A stretch of DNA of 64,000 nt from Bromus sterilis (Eukaryota; Streptophyta; Magnoliopsida; Poales; Poaceae), in NCBI GenBank assembly GCA_950022295.1, contig OX465600.1, positions 306,104,031 through 306,168,030 on the forward strand, given 5' to 3'. The position numbers were made by a program, and so were the translations under genes. This document shows, one piece after another, positions 1 through 11,389 of the stretch; the stretch's first letter is position 1; each line of letters starts with the position of its first letter. The notes beneath the pieces were generated by a model that had not been told where the DNA came from, did not search any database, and saw only the letters and a list, made by a program, of their open reading frames with translations.

Positions 1-1774
1 TTTGAAGTTTTCTATGAAGGCTCCTCGGAACTGGCTCCAGGAGCTGATGGATCCGCGCCGGAGATTCTTCAGCCAATGTCGAGCGGAGCTCTCGAGCATG
101 AGCTGCACGTACTACATTTCCGTGACGTTGGTTCCTCTCTGAAACTTGACTGTTGTTAGGTAGTCGTCGAGCCATGCCTCCGGCTCCTCGAGTCCGTTCT
201 ACTTTAGTGTTGTGGAGTTCAGTTTGAACCCGTTTGGCATTCGCGTCTCACGTATGGCACGTGTGAATCATAGTGCTCCACATGGCTCGATTTCCTCATC
301 GGAAGCCTCTTCATCCGAGTACTCCTCGCGTGCTGCCCGTCTTCGCCTGCTGCGGTTGACTCTGTACTGTGTGATGTCATCTCGCGCATCTCGTCGAGTG
401 CTGCGGCGCCTGTTGTTGTCGTCACTGTCGTGCTTCTTGTTCCTGCCGGAGCGTCTGCACCTGTCGTCGTTACTGTCGTCGTCGTCGTCTGGTGAACTGG
501 GTTCCCTGTCCGTTGTCCGCTCGCGAGTCTGCCGTTTTGTGATGGATTTCTTAGGCACCGAGGCATCGATGGCGTCCTTCATTATCTGCAAGGCAATGGA
601 AGTGTACCGATCTGACTTGCCATTTTTGCTTTTCTGGGCACGGGACAGGTAGTCCTGGGCGCTTATGAGCGCTTCTGCCGAAGTGAGGGGCTCTTCTTCG
701 TCGTCGTCTTCCTCTAATCTAAAGTCGTCTTCTAGTTTCCGCACCACTCTCGCCCTTTCTGTCTTCCGTAGATTGTTGAGTTTCGATCTGTTGCGGGTGG
801 GGGAGTCGCAACCTGGTGAGTCACTTCTGGGAGGTTGTCTACGACTGCTTTTCTTTTCGATTTCCGCCTTCTCTTGCTTCTCCATGGCTAGGCGCCATTG
901 TCTCGTCTGCTGGGTTAGCTCGCCCGCTAGCTTGTTGTATGCCCTTAGCTCTTCCCTGGAGGCATCTGGTGGTAGTAGCCTGCCGAGGGGGGCTGCTTCC
1001 TTTACCATTGCCATTGATTCCTTGGACAAGTATATTTTTTCTCTGGGTGGTTCGTCTGCCGCTGCAACCGGGGTTTGCTGCCTGCTGCGTGATGGCTGGC
1101 CGCCTTGGCCGGGTACTTGCTGCTTGTTGCTTGGCGGCTGACTGCTTTTTTGATTGTTGGGTCCTTTTCCCACCGGGACTTTCATTGGTATGGACCCCGG
1201 TTCTCCTAGCTTTACAACCATCTTACTGGTGTTGCCGGGACCTGCCGCCCTGCTGGTGGTTGGGGTGTCTTGACGAGTGCCCGGGTCGTTGATTCGTCCT
1301 TTGTTACCTGATGCTAGTGCGCCAACTTCTGCCATGAACACCTGCGATGGTGTTTTTGCCGCCTCCTTGCTGATACGTGTGATGATGCTTCTCCATGTTG
1401 GGACTCCACTTGAGCGGTCGCGAGTGGCGTGGGGCCTTGAGTTGGGTGGGTAGCTACGGCTTCCAGATACGTTGGCTGTGCGGGCGGCGTCCGCTCCGGT
1501 CACTGCTGCAAGTGTTGCCGTGGGTGCGCGGGTGCCGTCGTTGAGGCAAAGAGTCCCCCAATGGTTGATGTAGATCTGATACGCTCCGAACATCAGGTTG
1601 ACGCCAGAGTGTAGATCGGTAAAGACTGGCTGGAGGGCCGGGAGGTGGGCCGTGAATCCGAGGGACTCAAACATATTAGATCTTGACGGAGCCGCCGAGT
1701 CGATGAGTGCCGATGATGATGAGGCCGCCGAGATCGCGTTCCCAACCTGCGCGGTTCCCACAGACGGCGCCAAT
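1..1774 (-). pseudogene. gag: gag of the left-edge Gypsy element, broken by in-frame stops
   Basis: A frame on the minus strand is open from within the LTR (1836) to a TGA at 268-270 and then continues as recognisable gag. The first part is low-complexity, rich in Ser, Arg, Asp and Glu (poly-Asp/Glu runs near 480-720 and 690-720), followed by the conserved capsid-like stretch with motifs PNGFKLNS, EPEAWLDDYL, YVQLMLE and SARHWLKNL at about 1-230. Two further in-frame TAG codons lie at 199-201 and 112-114, so the copy is not functional. The first 20 or so codons of the open frame come from LTR and primer site, so the true start is probably further downstream; the first later ATG is near 1674. 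The capsid-like region continues out of the window. Confidence 0.75.
1757..1772 (-). other. tRNA primer binding site of the left-edge Gypsy element
   Basis: The minus strand reads TGGCGCCGTCTGTGGG, three bases downstream of the LTR end. This is the classic primer site of many plant Gypsy elements and marks the start of minus-strand DNA synthesis. Confidence 0.8.
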
Positions 1775-2339
1775 TGACGGGGATCAACCCCGGCAAATCC
1801 CATGGTCAGGGACCCTGGGTTAATCATGAGAGGCACAGGTTGGACGATAGCTCGTCGGCAAACAGGAGGACACGTTCCTGCTCGATATTATTGATGAGGG
1901 AGATGTGATTACAGTGGATGCCAAGGCTGGAGCGCTCAAGGCTAGGTTTACAGATGATATTGGATGCCTTTGGCATTGCCCCTCCTAGCCCTTATATACT
2001 AGGCTAGGTCTCGGGGGGTTCATCTACGTTTACAGGTAAGCTTTCCTAACCCTAGATTGCTCCGTACGGCAGGTCTTCGCACCTTCCTTGTGAGTCGCAG
2101 ACTCCTACGTCGGTGCCAATTAGCGGGTCAAGGCGGGTCTTCATGGGCCTTCTATCTTCCGGGACACCGGGTAGGCCTATCTGTAGGAGTCGCGGGGTCA
2201 CCCCCTCATCATACCCCGAGGAGGAGTGTATGGGGGTTTGGTTATCCTTGCGCATCCTCGACTCATGGTACGTGAGTGTACTCTAATATTCGAACCCTCC
2301 AGAGGTTAGTGATCCATCTAGTAGCTAGAGTTCTCAACA
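1775..2339 (-). repeat. 5' LTR of the left-edge Gypsy element
   Basis: On the minus strand the proposed LTR starts TGTTGAGAAC at 2339 and ends CCCCGTCA at 1775, where the next bases are ATTGGCGCC, a primer binding site. This gives 565 bp. A TATA-type box (TATATAAGG) lies inside. The inner boundary is well supported by the primer site; the outer boundary rests only on a TG dinucleotide and the change to Athila-like sequence, so it is less certain. No second LTR is in the window for comparison. Confidence 0.6.
1990..1998 (-). promoter_or_regulatory. TATA box in the left-edge LTR
   Basis: The minus strand reads TATATAAGG here, about 340 bp from the LTR start and upstream of gag, as expected for the retrotransposon promoter. 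Only the motif and its position support it. Confidence 0.45.
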
Positions 2340-3622
2340 GGGGTTTTTTTGGTTTTCGAAAAACACACGGATTGCCTAAAATACGACATCTACCACTAAT
2401 AGACAAGAGCTCTTTACACCCTAAGTTTAAACATTACTCTAGTCAATACCTCAAAACTATTGCTAGTTACTACTACAAAGAGAATAGCAAATTTAACTAC
2501 CTACTTTCAGTCAAGACACAGAACTCAGTGCAACAAACAAACTCTCTAACAAGATAAAACATGCAACCTATAGAAAGTTCAAACTAAGACAAATGAAAAG
2601 CTCTAAAAAACTAAAGCACTACAACTAAACAAAACAGAAGCTAAGAAAAGAAAAAGAACAGCTCACAGCTAGAAGAATAAGCATGCAAATCCTATGAGGA
2701 GTTCTAGTTCAAGCGGAGCGTGAATCTCTCCCACACAAAAGAGTAAGTTGGGGTCTAACTTGTTACTACAGCAAAGAAAGAAAAACAAACCTAGAAAAGT
2801 AAAGAGCGAGATGCTCCAAGCAAAGCACATAACACAGGAAGTGATAAAAATATAGTGCAACGAGGGACAAACTGATGATTGTTGATGAAGAAGGGGATGC
2901 ATCGGGGGCATCCCCAAGCTTAGACGCTTGAGTCTCCTTGAATATTTATTGGGGGTGCACATGGGCATCCCCAAGCTTGAGCGTTTGACACTCCTGAATC
3001 TTATTTCATCATCCTCCATCGCGTACTTGAAAACTCCCTTCATACATAACTCATTGTAGGCTGATTAGAGAGGTTAGTACCCTAATAAAATAATTTTCCT
3101 CTACTGCAAATAAAGATTTCCAGGAAGAGCTACTGTTTCTCTTGCCTGCCCAAAAAAGTTTGCAAAGAAAAAGCAAGCTTAAGGATTGCAAAACTGCGAA
3201 AAGAAAAACCGGGGCAGAAGCTGAGAAAAATAGAACAACAGAGAAAGGAGAATTTTTCGAGGTACTTCTGCAACTCAAATCAAAAAACTTTGAACAGACG
3301 ACTGAAAGGTAATTGTATGGAGCATGCTGTCAAAAAAAATTCAGATCAAAAAGATGATCTGGCGATTTATTGAGAATTTTTCCGTCAAGCAGATAGAATT
3401 TGTTTCTAGACAGCAAGCACCAACTTTTGACCTTTCTTGCAATCTGAGGCTAAACTTGGCACAAAGCTTGAAAAGTAAAGATACAATGATGTTGCTACAG
3501 TAGTAACAATCATCAAGACCACTAAGAACAGAACAAAAGCAAACAGAAAAAACCTAAATTCGTTGCAGCCTGCCTCCCGAAAGCGCTTTTTTAGAGCCAT
3601 TAGCTAGGCTTAAAACAGAAGA
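2340..3622 (-). other. 3' untranslated region of the Athila-type element
   Basis: There is no convincing coding frame here. On the minus strand the region starts after protease with ATGGCTCTAAAAAAGCGC, a sequence I associate with the end of the coding region in Triticeae Athila-like elements. It then holds long T-rich stretches and two copies of a GGGGATGCC-type motif at about 2895-2985 (GCATCCCCAAGCTT on the plus strand). Short ORFs in this stretch are hydrophobic T-rich artefacts. The region stops abruptly at 2340 against the neighbouring LTR. Confidence 0.65.
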
Positions 3623-4063
3623 TCAAGTCTTTTCAATAGAATAACTAGCCCGTGTGACGGACTCAAAAAGTAACTTAATCTTTTTCCTAGGGAAATGTTC
3701 CATCCCTTTATTGAGAGGGAATTCGAATTTGCTAGTTCCCTCTTTCATGTCAATGATAGCACCAACTGTGCGAAGAAAAGGATGTCCAAAAATAATTGGA
3801 CAAGAGGGCTCACACTCAATGTCCATAATAGTGAAATCAACGGGAACATAATTGTCATTGAAAATGATAAGAACATCGTCGATCTTCCCCAAAGGTTTCT
3901 TTATGGAAGAATCAACAAGACGAACACCAAACGAACAAGGATCAAAAGGTTACAATTCAAGCATATCATACATTCTTTTGGGAATAACAGAGGTACTTGC
4001 TCCAACATCACAAAGAGCATAAAAATAGAAGTTATTCAATATAATTTTTATCATAGGATCCCA
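3623..4063 (-). pseudogene. Retroviral-type aspartic protease of the Athila-type element
   Basis: On the minus strand the translation shows the aspartic protease active site as CDVGAS (about 4010), then DSSIKKPLGKIDDVLI, and the second conserved loop IIFGHPFLRTVGAIIDM near 3780-3720. The part 3892-3623 is one open frame and ends in a stop. In complete Athila elements reverse transcriptase would follow; here the frame meets 3' untranslated sequence within 25 bases. The usual DTG or DLG is DVG; the catalytic Asp is kept. The sense stretch between gag and protease contains stops, so no intact polyprotein is possible. Confidence 0.7.
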
Positions 4064-4183
4064 ACCATCTTCTAGCTTCCTAGGTATGGAGGCTTCTAGT
4101 CTAAGCTTCTCCTCCCTAACTTTGATTAGAGCATTGGTGATATGCTCTGTGAAGGCAAGATTGAGTGTGCTAGTGTGGGGTCT

Positions 4184-5643
4184 CTAGACATCTTGTGTAG
4201 GAAACCCAATAACTTCTGGTAAAGTGCAGTTGTCAAAGTCTAAGTCACTTCTTTCTATCAGGGAAGTAGTGATATCATTTAAGCTCACTTGTTTGAAAGC
4301 CTCTATGTTCATAGAGGTTTCGTCTTCTAAGGTTGAGGTGGTAGCATCACCATAAATAGGTCCAGTGGGACTAGGGGTGTGATGGGTGCCAATAGTTTGG
4401 ATATCCTCAATTACTTGGATAGTGGCTACTGTGTGGTAGGTAAGAAGGCTCTTAATTCTCTCTTCCTCCTTGGGTACAACTTCGGGTTTAGCTGCCATTT
4501 GGTTTATCAGGGTAGATTGGGTATGAGACATGTTTGAAACATAAGTCTCGATGGCAGTGAGTCTAGTTTGGAGACTGGAAATGTCACCATTCAGGCTCTC
4601 AAGCTGTTTGCTAATGTTTTGTAGGATAGAGGAGTGCTCATCTAATTGTCTAGAAAAGGCCTTGTTTTGTTCAAACTGAGTGTGCATATAGCTTTTGGTG
4701 GCCTTTTCTATTTCTACAAGTTTCTGATAGCTGGGCAGGTCTTTTTCCCTATAGTTATGGCTGTAGGAGTTGTTGGTGGTAGGATAAGTGTTGTTCCCAT
4801 AGTTGTTGGATGGGAAAGGCCTAGGATTGTTGCTACCAAAGTTACTCCTATAAGCATTATTGTTGACGTTGTTTCTAGAGACAAAATTAACATCTACTTG
4901 CTCCTGAGCAACCAAAGTATTTAAACGAACATCTTGAGGATCAATAGAAGGTTGCTTGGTAAGTAGAGACATGATAAGGTCAACCTTTTCATTTAAAGAG
5001 GAGATCTCCTCGACAGAGTTTACCTTCTTACCGGTTGGAGATCTCTCGGTGTGCCATTGCGAGTAATTCAGCATCATCTCATCTAGTAGCTTTGTGGCAG
5101 CACCAAGCGTGGTTGACATAAAAGTTCCTCCCGCGGACGAATCTAACAGGTTCCGCGAGGTGAAGTTCAAGCCTGCATAAAAAGTATGGATAACCATCCA
5201 GGTAGTCAGTCCATGTGTGGGGCAGTTCTTGACAAGCGTCTTCATACGTTCCCAATTTCCTGAAATTCATAATGTTACTCCTCAAGCCTGGGCAACGTGT
5301 TCATTATCCAATTTCCTGAAATTCATAATGTTACTCCTCAATTGAATAGTTTTAGCAGGGGGATAATACTTTCCTATAAAAGCATCTTTGCATTTACTCC
5401 AAGAATCGATACTGTTCTTGGGCAAAGATTGTAGCCACTCCTTGGCTCTTCCTCTCAAAGAGAAAGGAAAAAGCTTCAGCTTGACGATGTCTCCATCCAC
5501 TTCCTTGTACTTCTGCATGTCGCAGAGCTCGATAAAGTTGTTTAGTTGCAAGGCAGCATCTTCTCCTGCTCCTGAGAATTGATCTTTCATGACAAGGTTA
5601 AGTAGAGCAGGTTTAATCTCATAAGAAGGTGCTGAAGTGGCAG
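4184..5643 (-). pseudogene. gag: gag of the Athila-type element (main part), split by the chromovirus and by a local duplication
   Basis: The minus strand encodes the retrotransposon gag domain: KPALLNLV near 5605, LKLFPFSLRGRAKEWLQSLP near 5430, WSKCKDAFIGKYYPP near 5390, then KTLVKNCPTHGLTTW near 5240 and FYAGLNFTSRNLLD near 5170. A long Asn/Ser-rich spacer follows, then a predicted coiled-coil region (about 4640-4520). The N-terminal codons lie beyond the inserted chromovirus at 19843-19960, where the frame reads NTKFCDFTSHNNSDF up to the joint. A templated 30-bp insertion at 5252-5285 introduces stops. No CCHC zinc knuckle is evident, as in other Athila-type gags. The frame ends in TAG at 4184. 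Confidence 0.8.
5252..5341 (-). repeat. 34-bp direct repeat inside the Athila-type gag
   Basis: The segment 5308-5341 is repeated exactly at 5252-5285 with a 22-bp spacer. On the coding strand the native order GCCCAGGC-TTGG-GAACG is recognisable from the family, with 30 extra bases in the middle copied from 22 bp upstream. The insertion keeps the frame length but brings a TGA and a TAA. It looks like filler DNA from repair with microhomology (TTG). Confidence 0.85.
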
Positions 5644-5648
5644 GTGGA
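5644..5648. repeat. Target site duplication GTGGA, left of the chromovirus
   Basis: GTGGA immediately precedes the TGTCGGG end of the chromovirus and matches GTGGA at 19838-19842 just after its other end. A 5-bp duplication is normal for LTR-retrotransposon integrase. Both flanks are Athila-type gag. Confidence 0.95.
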
Positions 5649-8600
5649 TGTCGGGACCCGGGGTTAGCGTATGCAAGTCCAGCTAAGACATAGTCATATG
5701 GAGAGCCGAGAACCGTACCCACTTGTCTAAGCAGACAAGGCCAAGCACAGAACGTTCTCGGAAGCATCGTACGAGAGGGGCATCCCATCCAGGCCGGATG
5801 ATCAACTGAGATGGGTCCTCATCGTCCGCACACAAGTCTAATGATATGGGTGATGAACTCCCATATTCACAGACAAGTCGCCTCAACCATACTATCGACT
5901 ATCTCATAACCCTTACATAGACTTACTCCAGCCCGATCACTTAGTCGGGGTCTAGGGCGGGCTCAATCATACCACAAAGTGTGCACGAGACGGAGTCTCA
6001 AGCAATCGCATCGCGATGCCCCAAGCTGCACACATCTAAGGGCCACTTGGTGTATGAATGACCGCCAGCCAGATCACAACTAAGGTCTCGAAAACCCATA
6101 CAAAGACATGCATGTTATAACATACACGCAGCACACATGCCTTGTATGAACAGCAGGTACCATTGCAATTCTCTACAAAGTATACATTTTATTGATAACT
6201 CTTATAGAGTGCACACAGAGATCACAAGCATGTGATCCAACATTACAACAAACAAGCGGAAGCAAAGTATGTCTGAGTACAGACAAGTTTAACAAATGGC
6301 TTAAGAAGCCTTATTTAAACACAAGCCCTCCACGAGGGAACCAGTCGTCTGACTGGGACTAGACTAGCTTGATCTTCAGTCGTCCAGCTCGATGAAGAAG
6401 CCACCTTCGGGGTCAGTGGTTTCATCTAAAACATAGATTAAGCAAACGTGAGTACAAAGTCGTACTCACCAAGACTTACATAGGAGCTATACTACTCATG
6501 CACATGTATCAAGGTAAAGGGAGGTGGGGTTTCACTTGCAGAGGTGCCAGCTTTGACTTGGCTAGTCCTGAACTACGAGTACCAGACTTGAGGTAAGAAA
6601 CGTACACGAGTCCACTATTTTCACCAACCAATTACACCACTATGGTGCCTTCCTCGACTTCCCACGAGGAAGCACGCCACAGCACTCACACTTATCTTGG
6701 TGTGTTTTAGAAGTATCCAGTTCAAGTTGTCTAATAATCAAGCTAAGCTTTCCACGCAGTCCATAACCGCGGACGCGGCTATTCGAATAGTTTTGTTAAC
6801 CCTGCAGGGGTGTACCGCTACACACACATGACCATCGGTTACCGCCTTTGATCTCGACACCATTCAAGGGGTGCCGGCGAGGATGCTCACCACAACTGTT
6901 ACCTCATAGCCGATCTAGTCCAAGAGAGTCGCCTACCTGGGTTGGCTACCACTATCGTGAACCCGGCCGGTTTACCGAAGTGGACCCAGATGATGTGTGC
7001 GTGGTGCAGAAGCCGGTCTCGGATGAGCCGTTCTCTCACTTGGCAGCCAGGCCACTTAACCTACCAGAACTCCGAACTATTGCGACATCTGGACATCGAA
7101 GGGGATGAGTTAGTAAGTTGAGAGGGGTCAGTGAGCCCAATGTGTGGTTGTACTCTTAATCTTGGATCACCACACAAGAACTCGAACTTAGGGCGGTGTT
7201 CAACGAGACAACCCACTGTGTACTCCTACACAGCCTCTCATCGTTCACCTTGTATTAGGTCGATTCACCAACACTTTTCTACCACCATCAACATGATCAC
7301 TACCATCCCGACTCACATAACAGTATCATCATGGTATCAATCTAAGCATGCAATAAGCAGTAACAATTGCAGGGGCCACATGATATCAACCAACTCCTAC
7401 ATTTGCTAGGATTGTGGTTTGCTTACTACTGTGACAAATGATAGGTCATGCAAAGGAATGGGTTCATCTATGCGGTAGAAACATAGCATGGTAATCATCC
7501 TAAACAATGCATAAGCGAGACATGAGAGGGAAGTGGGATTTTATCGACATGATCAATGAGGGTTTGCTTGCCTTGCTGACGAGATTCGGGTTCGGGGTCT
7601 TCAACGAAGGGGGTGACCTCGGGTTCCGGCTCCACTTCTATCAGCAACATGACAATCATAGGATCAACATAATGTAAAATGCACAATCACATGAATAATA
7701 TTGAAATGGTGATGTTCATGATATTGATGTGTTGAGCATTCCACTTAAATGGAGTATATTGCAATTTGAATTGCAAATTCAAACTCCACATTTCAATTCA
7801 ACATTAACCAAGTTGTAAGTGACATAGTTTGATCATTTTGAATCAACTTCAAATGTGTATGATATGCCTCTGAAGTGTGGTTGAATTGTAGCTTAATTCC
7901 AAGGTCCAAGTTGCAAAATCATTTGATTTGAATTTGAATTAATTTCAAATAATTCAAATGACATATGCTACTGGTCCCTTTTTAAAATCAACTCAAACAT
8001 AGTTGAAAGTTGCATATTTGGAAAGATAATTTTCTCCTGGTCATTTTTCATATATTATTTGTCCAATTTGGAGTTAATATGAATTTTCTATGAATTTCCA
8101 AAGTTTGGGCTATTTTCTGGATTTTCTGGAATTTATTTAATTCAAATAATCTCTGGAAATTCATTTACTGCGTCATGCTTGCGCAAGGCTGACGTCAGGG
8201 GGGGGCTGACATGTGGGGTCACCCTGTCAGTGGCTGGGTTCACTTAACCGGTGGGTTAAGTTAATCCAGTGGCTTAATTAAGCCACTGGGCCCACTGGTC
8301 AGTGACCCAGGGGGTCATTAGCCAGGTGATTAACAGGAGGGTTAGCGTTGACACGCCGGCGGCTAAACGCCGGCGACTGGACCGCGGAGGCGCTGCACGG
8401 GAGCTCGATTCCGGCCACGGGAGGGGAAACGGAGGGCACCGACTTGCTCCTGGAGGTCGTCCGCGTCTTCTGGAGGCAACAGAGGTCCACGGGGAGGTCG
8501 GGAGCGACGACGGCGACGACTCCGGCGGAAGCAGAACCACGGCGAGGTCGTAGTCGACGTGGTAGCGCACGGCTCGGGCTGATCTCGCGTGCGTTCGAAC

Positions 8601-9742
8601 GCTGGCATGCTCAGAAGCCAAACGCACGCACTGGAACTTCACGAAGAGCACTGGAGCGAGGTGGACGACGACTATGGCGGCGACCTTCCTCGGCTCTCAT
8701 GGCGGAATCGTCTAGGGCGGGATTGAGGAGCCGCGAGGTTGGGGTTTCTGCTCACCAGGAGGTGGTGAACGCAACGGCACCGGCGGTGGAGACGGAGAGG
8801 CTTCAACGGCGACGAATTCGTCGGAGTCCTTCACGGCGGCCGGCGGAACTCGATGAAGAATCCGGCGTCTACGAGGGCTCCGGGCTTGATTCCTTCTACA
8901 GGTCGATGAAGTCGACGATGGCGAGGAGGATGGACGGCACGGCGCAGCTCAGGGACGTCGTTGGCCACGCGGGCTTCAAGCTATGGAGATGGCGGCCTCC
9001 TGTTCTTCGCGGGGCTTAGCGAGAGAGAGGACGACAGACACTGGGGAGGGGGGAATGAGCTCACGGCGTCTCCAGGGTGCGTCCAGGTGCGAGAAGAGGG
9101 CATGGGGCGGCCTGGAAGCTCGTCGACGACGACGTGTCGTCCCCAGCTAGCTCGGTGGCATTCCACCGAGCAGCTTGGAAGCACGGGACGGGGAAGAAGA
9201 CCCCGCTGCCCCTTTGGGCCGGGTGGGCCGGATGGGCTGGCTTCGCCCTGGGCGCCAGGTAAGCTTTTCCTTTTATTTTCTGTTTAATCTTTCCTTTCTT
9301 TTTCTGCATATTTGTTTTGGCTCTGATAAAAATATCAAACCATTTTATAAAATGCTGAAACTTTTTATGTGACATCACATTATACTAGGCTAGCCACTTG
9401 TAAAGTTTGAACATTTTTAAAATTCAAATAATTTGAATTTTAAATCAAATAGGGTTTTTTAATTAATTCCAAGGCACTGTTTGAATATTTGAAAAATCCA
9501 TGAGCATGGGATGGGTCCCACATCACTTGATATGTGATCACACTCATTTATAAGACTTTTCAAAAATCTAACATGAATTTTTGGAGAAGATTTTTATCTG
9601 GCCTTTTGAATTAATTCACTTGGGGGGGTTTCCTTCTCCCATTTTGCTTTTGATTTTGATTTCAATGATTTCTTTTGAAAATTTTCACATGATGCAAAGT
9701 GACTTGCTAACCCTAGCACATACCTAACTTGGGGTTGTGACA
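5649..9742 (-). repeat. 3' LTR of the chromovirus
   Basis: This copy is the 3' LTR because the element is on the minus strand. It aligns base for base, offset 10,095, with 15744-19837. By hand I count about 47 substitutions and no indel, about two thirds of them transitions. The stretch 8340-9260 is strongly GC-rich and the parts 7690-8160 and 9270-9720 are AT-rich. The last 48 codons of the polyprotein frame and its stop (9594-9596) fall inside this LTR. Confidence 0.95.
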
Positions 9743-10862
9743 ACTCGCCCCCACTCAACAGAATCTCGTCCCGAGATTCAGAAGTCTGCGGGAGGAAGGA
9801 GGGGTACTCGGCACGGAGACGGTCTTCTCTTTCCCACGTGGCTTCTCTCTCAGAGTGGTGTGACCATTGCACTTTCAGAAACTTAATCTTCTGACGACGA
9901 GTGACACGTTCTACGGAATCAAGAATACGAACGGGGTATTCTCGATAAGAAAGGTCATCTTGGAGATCAAGCGTTTCATGGTCGACTTCGCGGATAGGGT
10001 CCTTGAAGCAACGCCTGAGTTGGGATACATGGAATACATCATGTACTCGGGAAAGGTGCGGGGGTAGTTCAGGTTGGTAGGCAACTTCTCCACGTTTAGC
10101 AAGAATGCGGAAAGGTCCGATGTAACGTGGGGCCAACTTGCCTTTGATACCGAAACGTTGGGTTCCCTTCAGAGGAGTGACCCGAAGGTAAGCCTTCTCA
10201 TCCAGATTGTAGCTCTCTTGCCTATGATGACGATCATAGTAGCTTTTCTGACGAGACTGGGCTGCTTTCAATTGATCACGAACAATGCGAACTTGCTCTT
10301 CTGCTTCCTTGATCATATCCGGTCCAAAGAGTTGTCTTTCACCGGTTTCTGACCAGTTTAAAGGTGTTCGACATCGTCGTCCATAAAGGAGTTCAAAAGG
10401 AGCCATGTTCAGACTAGATTGAAAACTATTGTTATAAGCAAATTCAGCGAATGGAAGAGATTTCTCCCAATTCTTTCCGAATGATATAACACAAGCTCTG
10501 AGCATGTCTTCAAGAATTTGGTTAACCCTTTCGACTTGACCGCTAGACTGAGGATGAAAAGCTGTACTAAAGGATAGATGAGTTCCCATAGCATTCTGAA
10601 AGCTTCCCCAGAATCTAGAGGTAAAAAGGCTACCACGATCAGAATTGATTTCCAAAGGAACACCATGAAGAGACACAATTCTAGAGACGTACAAGTCCGC
10701 TAACTGGATAGCAGTTATAGACTCACGAACCGGAAGGAAGTGAGCAACTTTGGAAAGTCTGTCTACAACAACGAAGATGGCATTTTTTCCTTTCTGGGTT
10801 CTTGGACAGCCGGTGATGAAGTCTATGGTGACTTTGTCCCATTTCCACTCGGGAATAGACAA
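9594..10862 (-). pseudogene. pol: Integrase core and chromodomain of the chromovirus polyprotein
   Basis: This 422-residue open stretch continues the gag-pol frame after the TAA at 10866-10868. The integrase catalytic triad is visible: D14 in TIDFITG, D75 in INSDRG and E111 in QVERVN. The C-terminal integrase region has the GPFRIL and HDVFHVSQLR motifs (about 249-283), followed by a chromodomain at about 308-356 (REYPVRILD...KVQWSHHSEREATWE). The chromodomain in this clade targets integration to chromatin. Residues 375-422 are encoded by the LTR, so pol reads through the polypurine tract into the 3' LTR. No start codon is needed here because this is part of a larger polyprotein. Confidence 0.88.
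9743..9761 (-). other. Polypurine tract of the chromovirus
   Basis: The minus strand reads GAGTGGGGGCGAGT immediately before the LTR start TGTCACAACC. This is the expected primer for plus-strand DNA synthesis. It is translated in the polyprotein frame as part of LSGGEL. Confidence 0.65.
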
Positions 10863-10865
10863 AGG

Positions 10866-11357
10866 TTAAAGTGTACCAGCAGGTCTTTGATGTTCTGCCT
10901 TAATGCGACGACAAACATCACATTCGGCAACAAATCGAGCAATGTCTCTCTTCATCCTAGTCCACCAAAATCTCTGGCGTAGATCTCGGTACATTTTTGT
11001 GCTACCGGGATGAATCGAGAGGGGTGTGTCATGGGCTTCTTTGAGGATGAGTTGCCTTAGTTCTGTATTCTTAGGTACTACCAAACGATTTCCAAAGAAT
11101 ACCGTTCCTTTACTATCTGTGGAGAAACATTTAGCAACTCCGCTAGCAATGTTCTCCTTGATCCGGCGAACACCTCGTGCACGCCTTTGGGCAACTACGA
11201 TTTGATCCTCAAGGGTTGGTTTCGCCACCAAGGTAGAAAGATAGCCATGAGGAACAATCTCAAGATTGAGCTTGCGAAATTCCTCATGAAGAAGTGGTTG
11301 ATACTGTTGTAACATGAGGTTGTTACAATACGACTTACGACTTAGTGCATCAGCCAT
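10866..11357 (-). pseudogene. pol: Integrase zinc-binding domain of the chromovirus polyprotein
   Basis: The stretch starts in the RNase H-integrase connection (MADALSRK) and carries the HHCC zinc-binding motif at H109, H116, C146 and C149. It ends at TAA 10866-10868, where the sense codon is expected to be CAA, because the downstream frame continues with the integrase core in the same phase. It is out of phase with the upstream reverse transcriptase frame by one base; a single missing base near 11403 explains this. Confidence 0.87.
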
Positions 11358-11389
11358 GACATTGGCTTTGCCTGGGGTGTAATAAATTC

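Larger units (their letters stand above)
1..2339 (-). mobile_element. Gypsy LTR retrotransposon, 5' part only (rest lies left of the window)
   Basis: Reading on the minus strand, an LTR (2339 to 1775) is followed directly by a primer binding site and a long gag frame that runs out of the window at base 1. Retrotransposon gag homology is visible at 1-260 on the minus strand. The element abuts sequence typical of the 3' untranslated region of the neighbouring Athila-type element, so it is probably a nested insertion. The target duplication cannot be tested because the other end is outside. The family could be a Fatima-like Triticeae Gypsy group, but I cannot fix the name from memory. Confidence 0.75.

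Noticed and set aside
219..1292. Several Ser/Leu-rich or repetitive frames opposite gag and in other phases
   Set aside because: They mirror low-complexity gag codons and show no independent motif.
8348..9019. 223-codon plus-strand frame in the LTR
   Set aside because: It is antisense to the element, compositionally GC-driven, and its limits are not kept in the second LTR copy (18443-19153).
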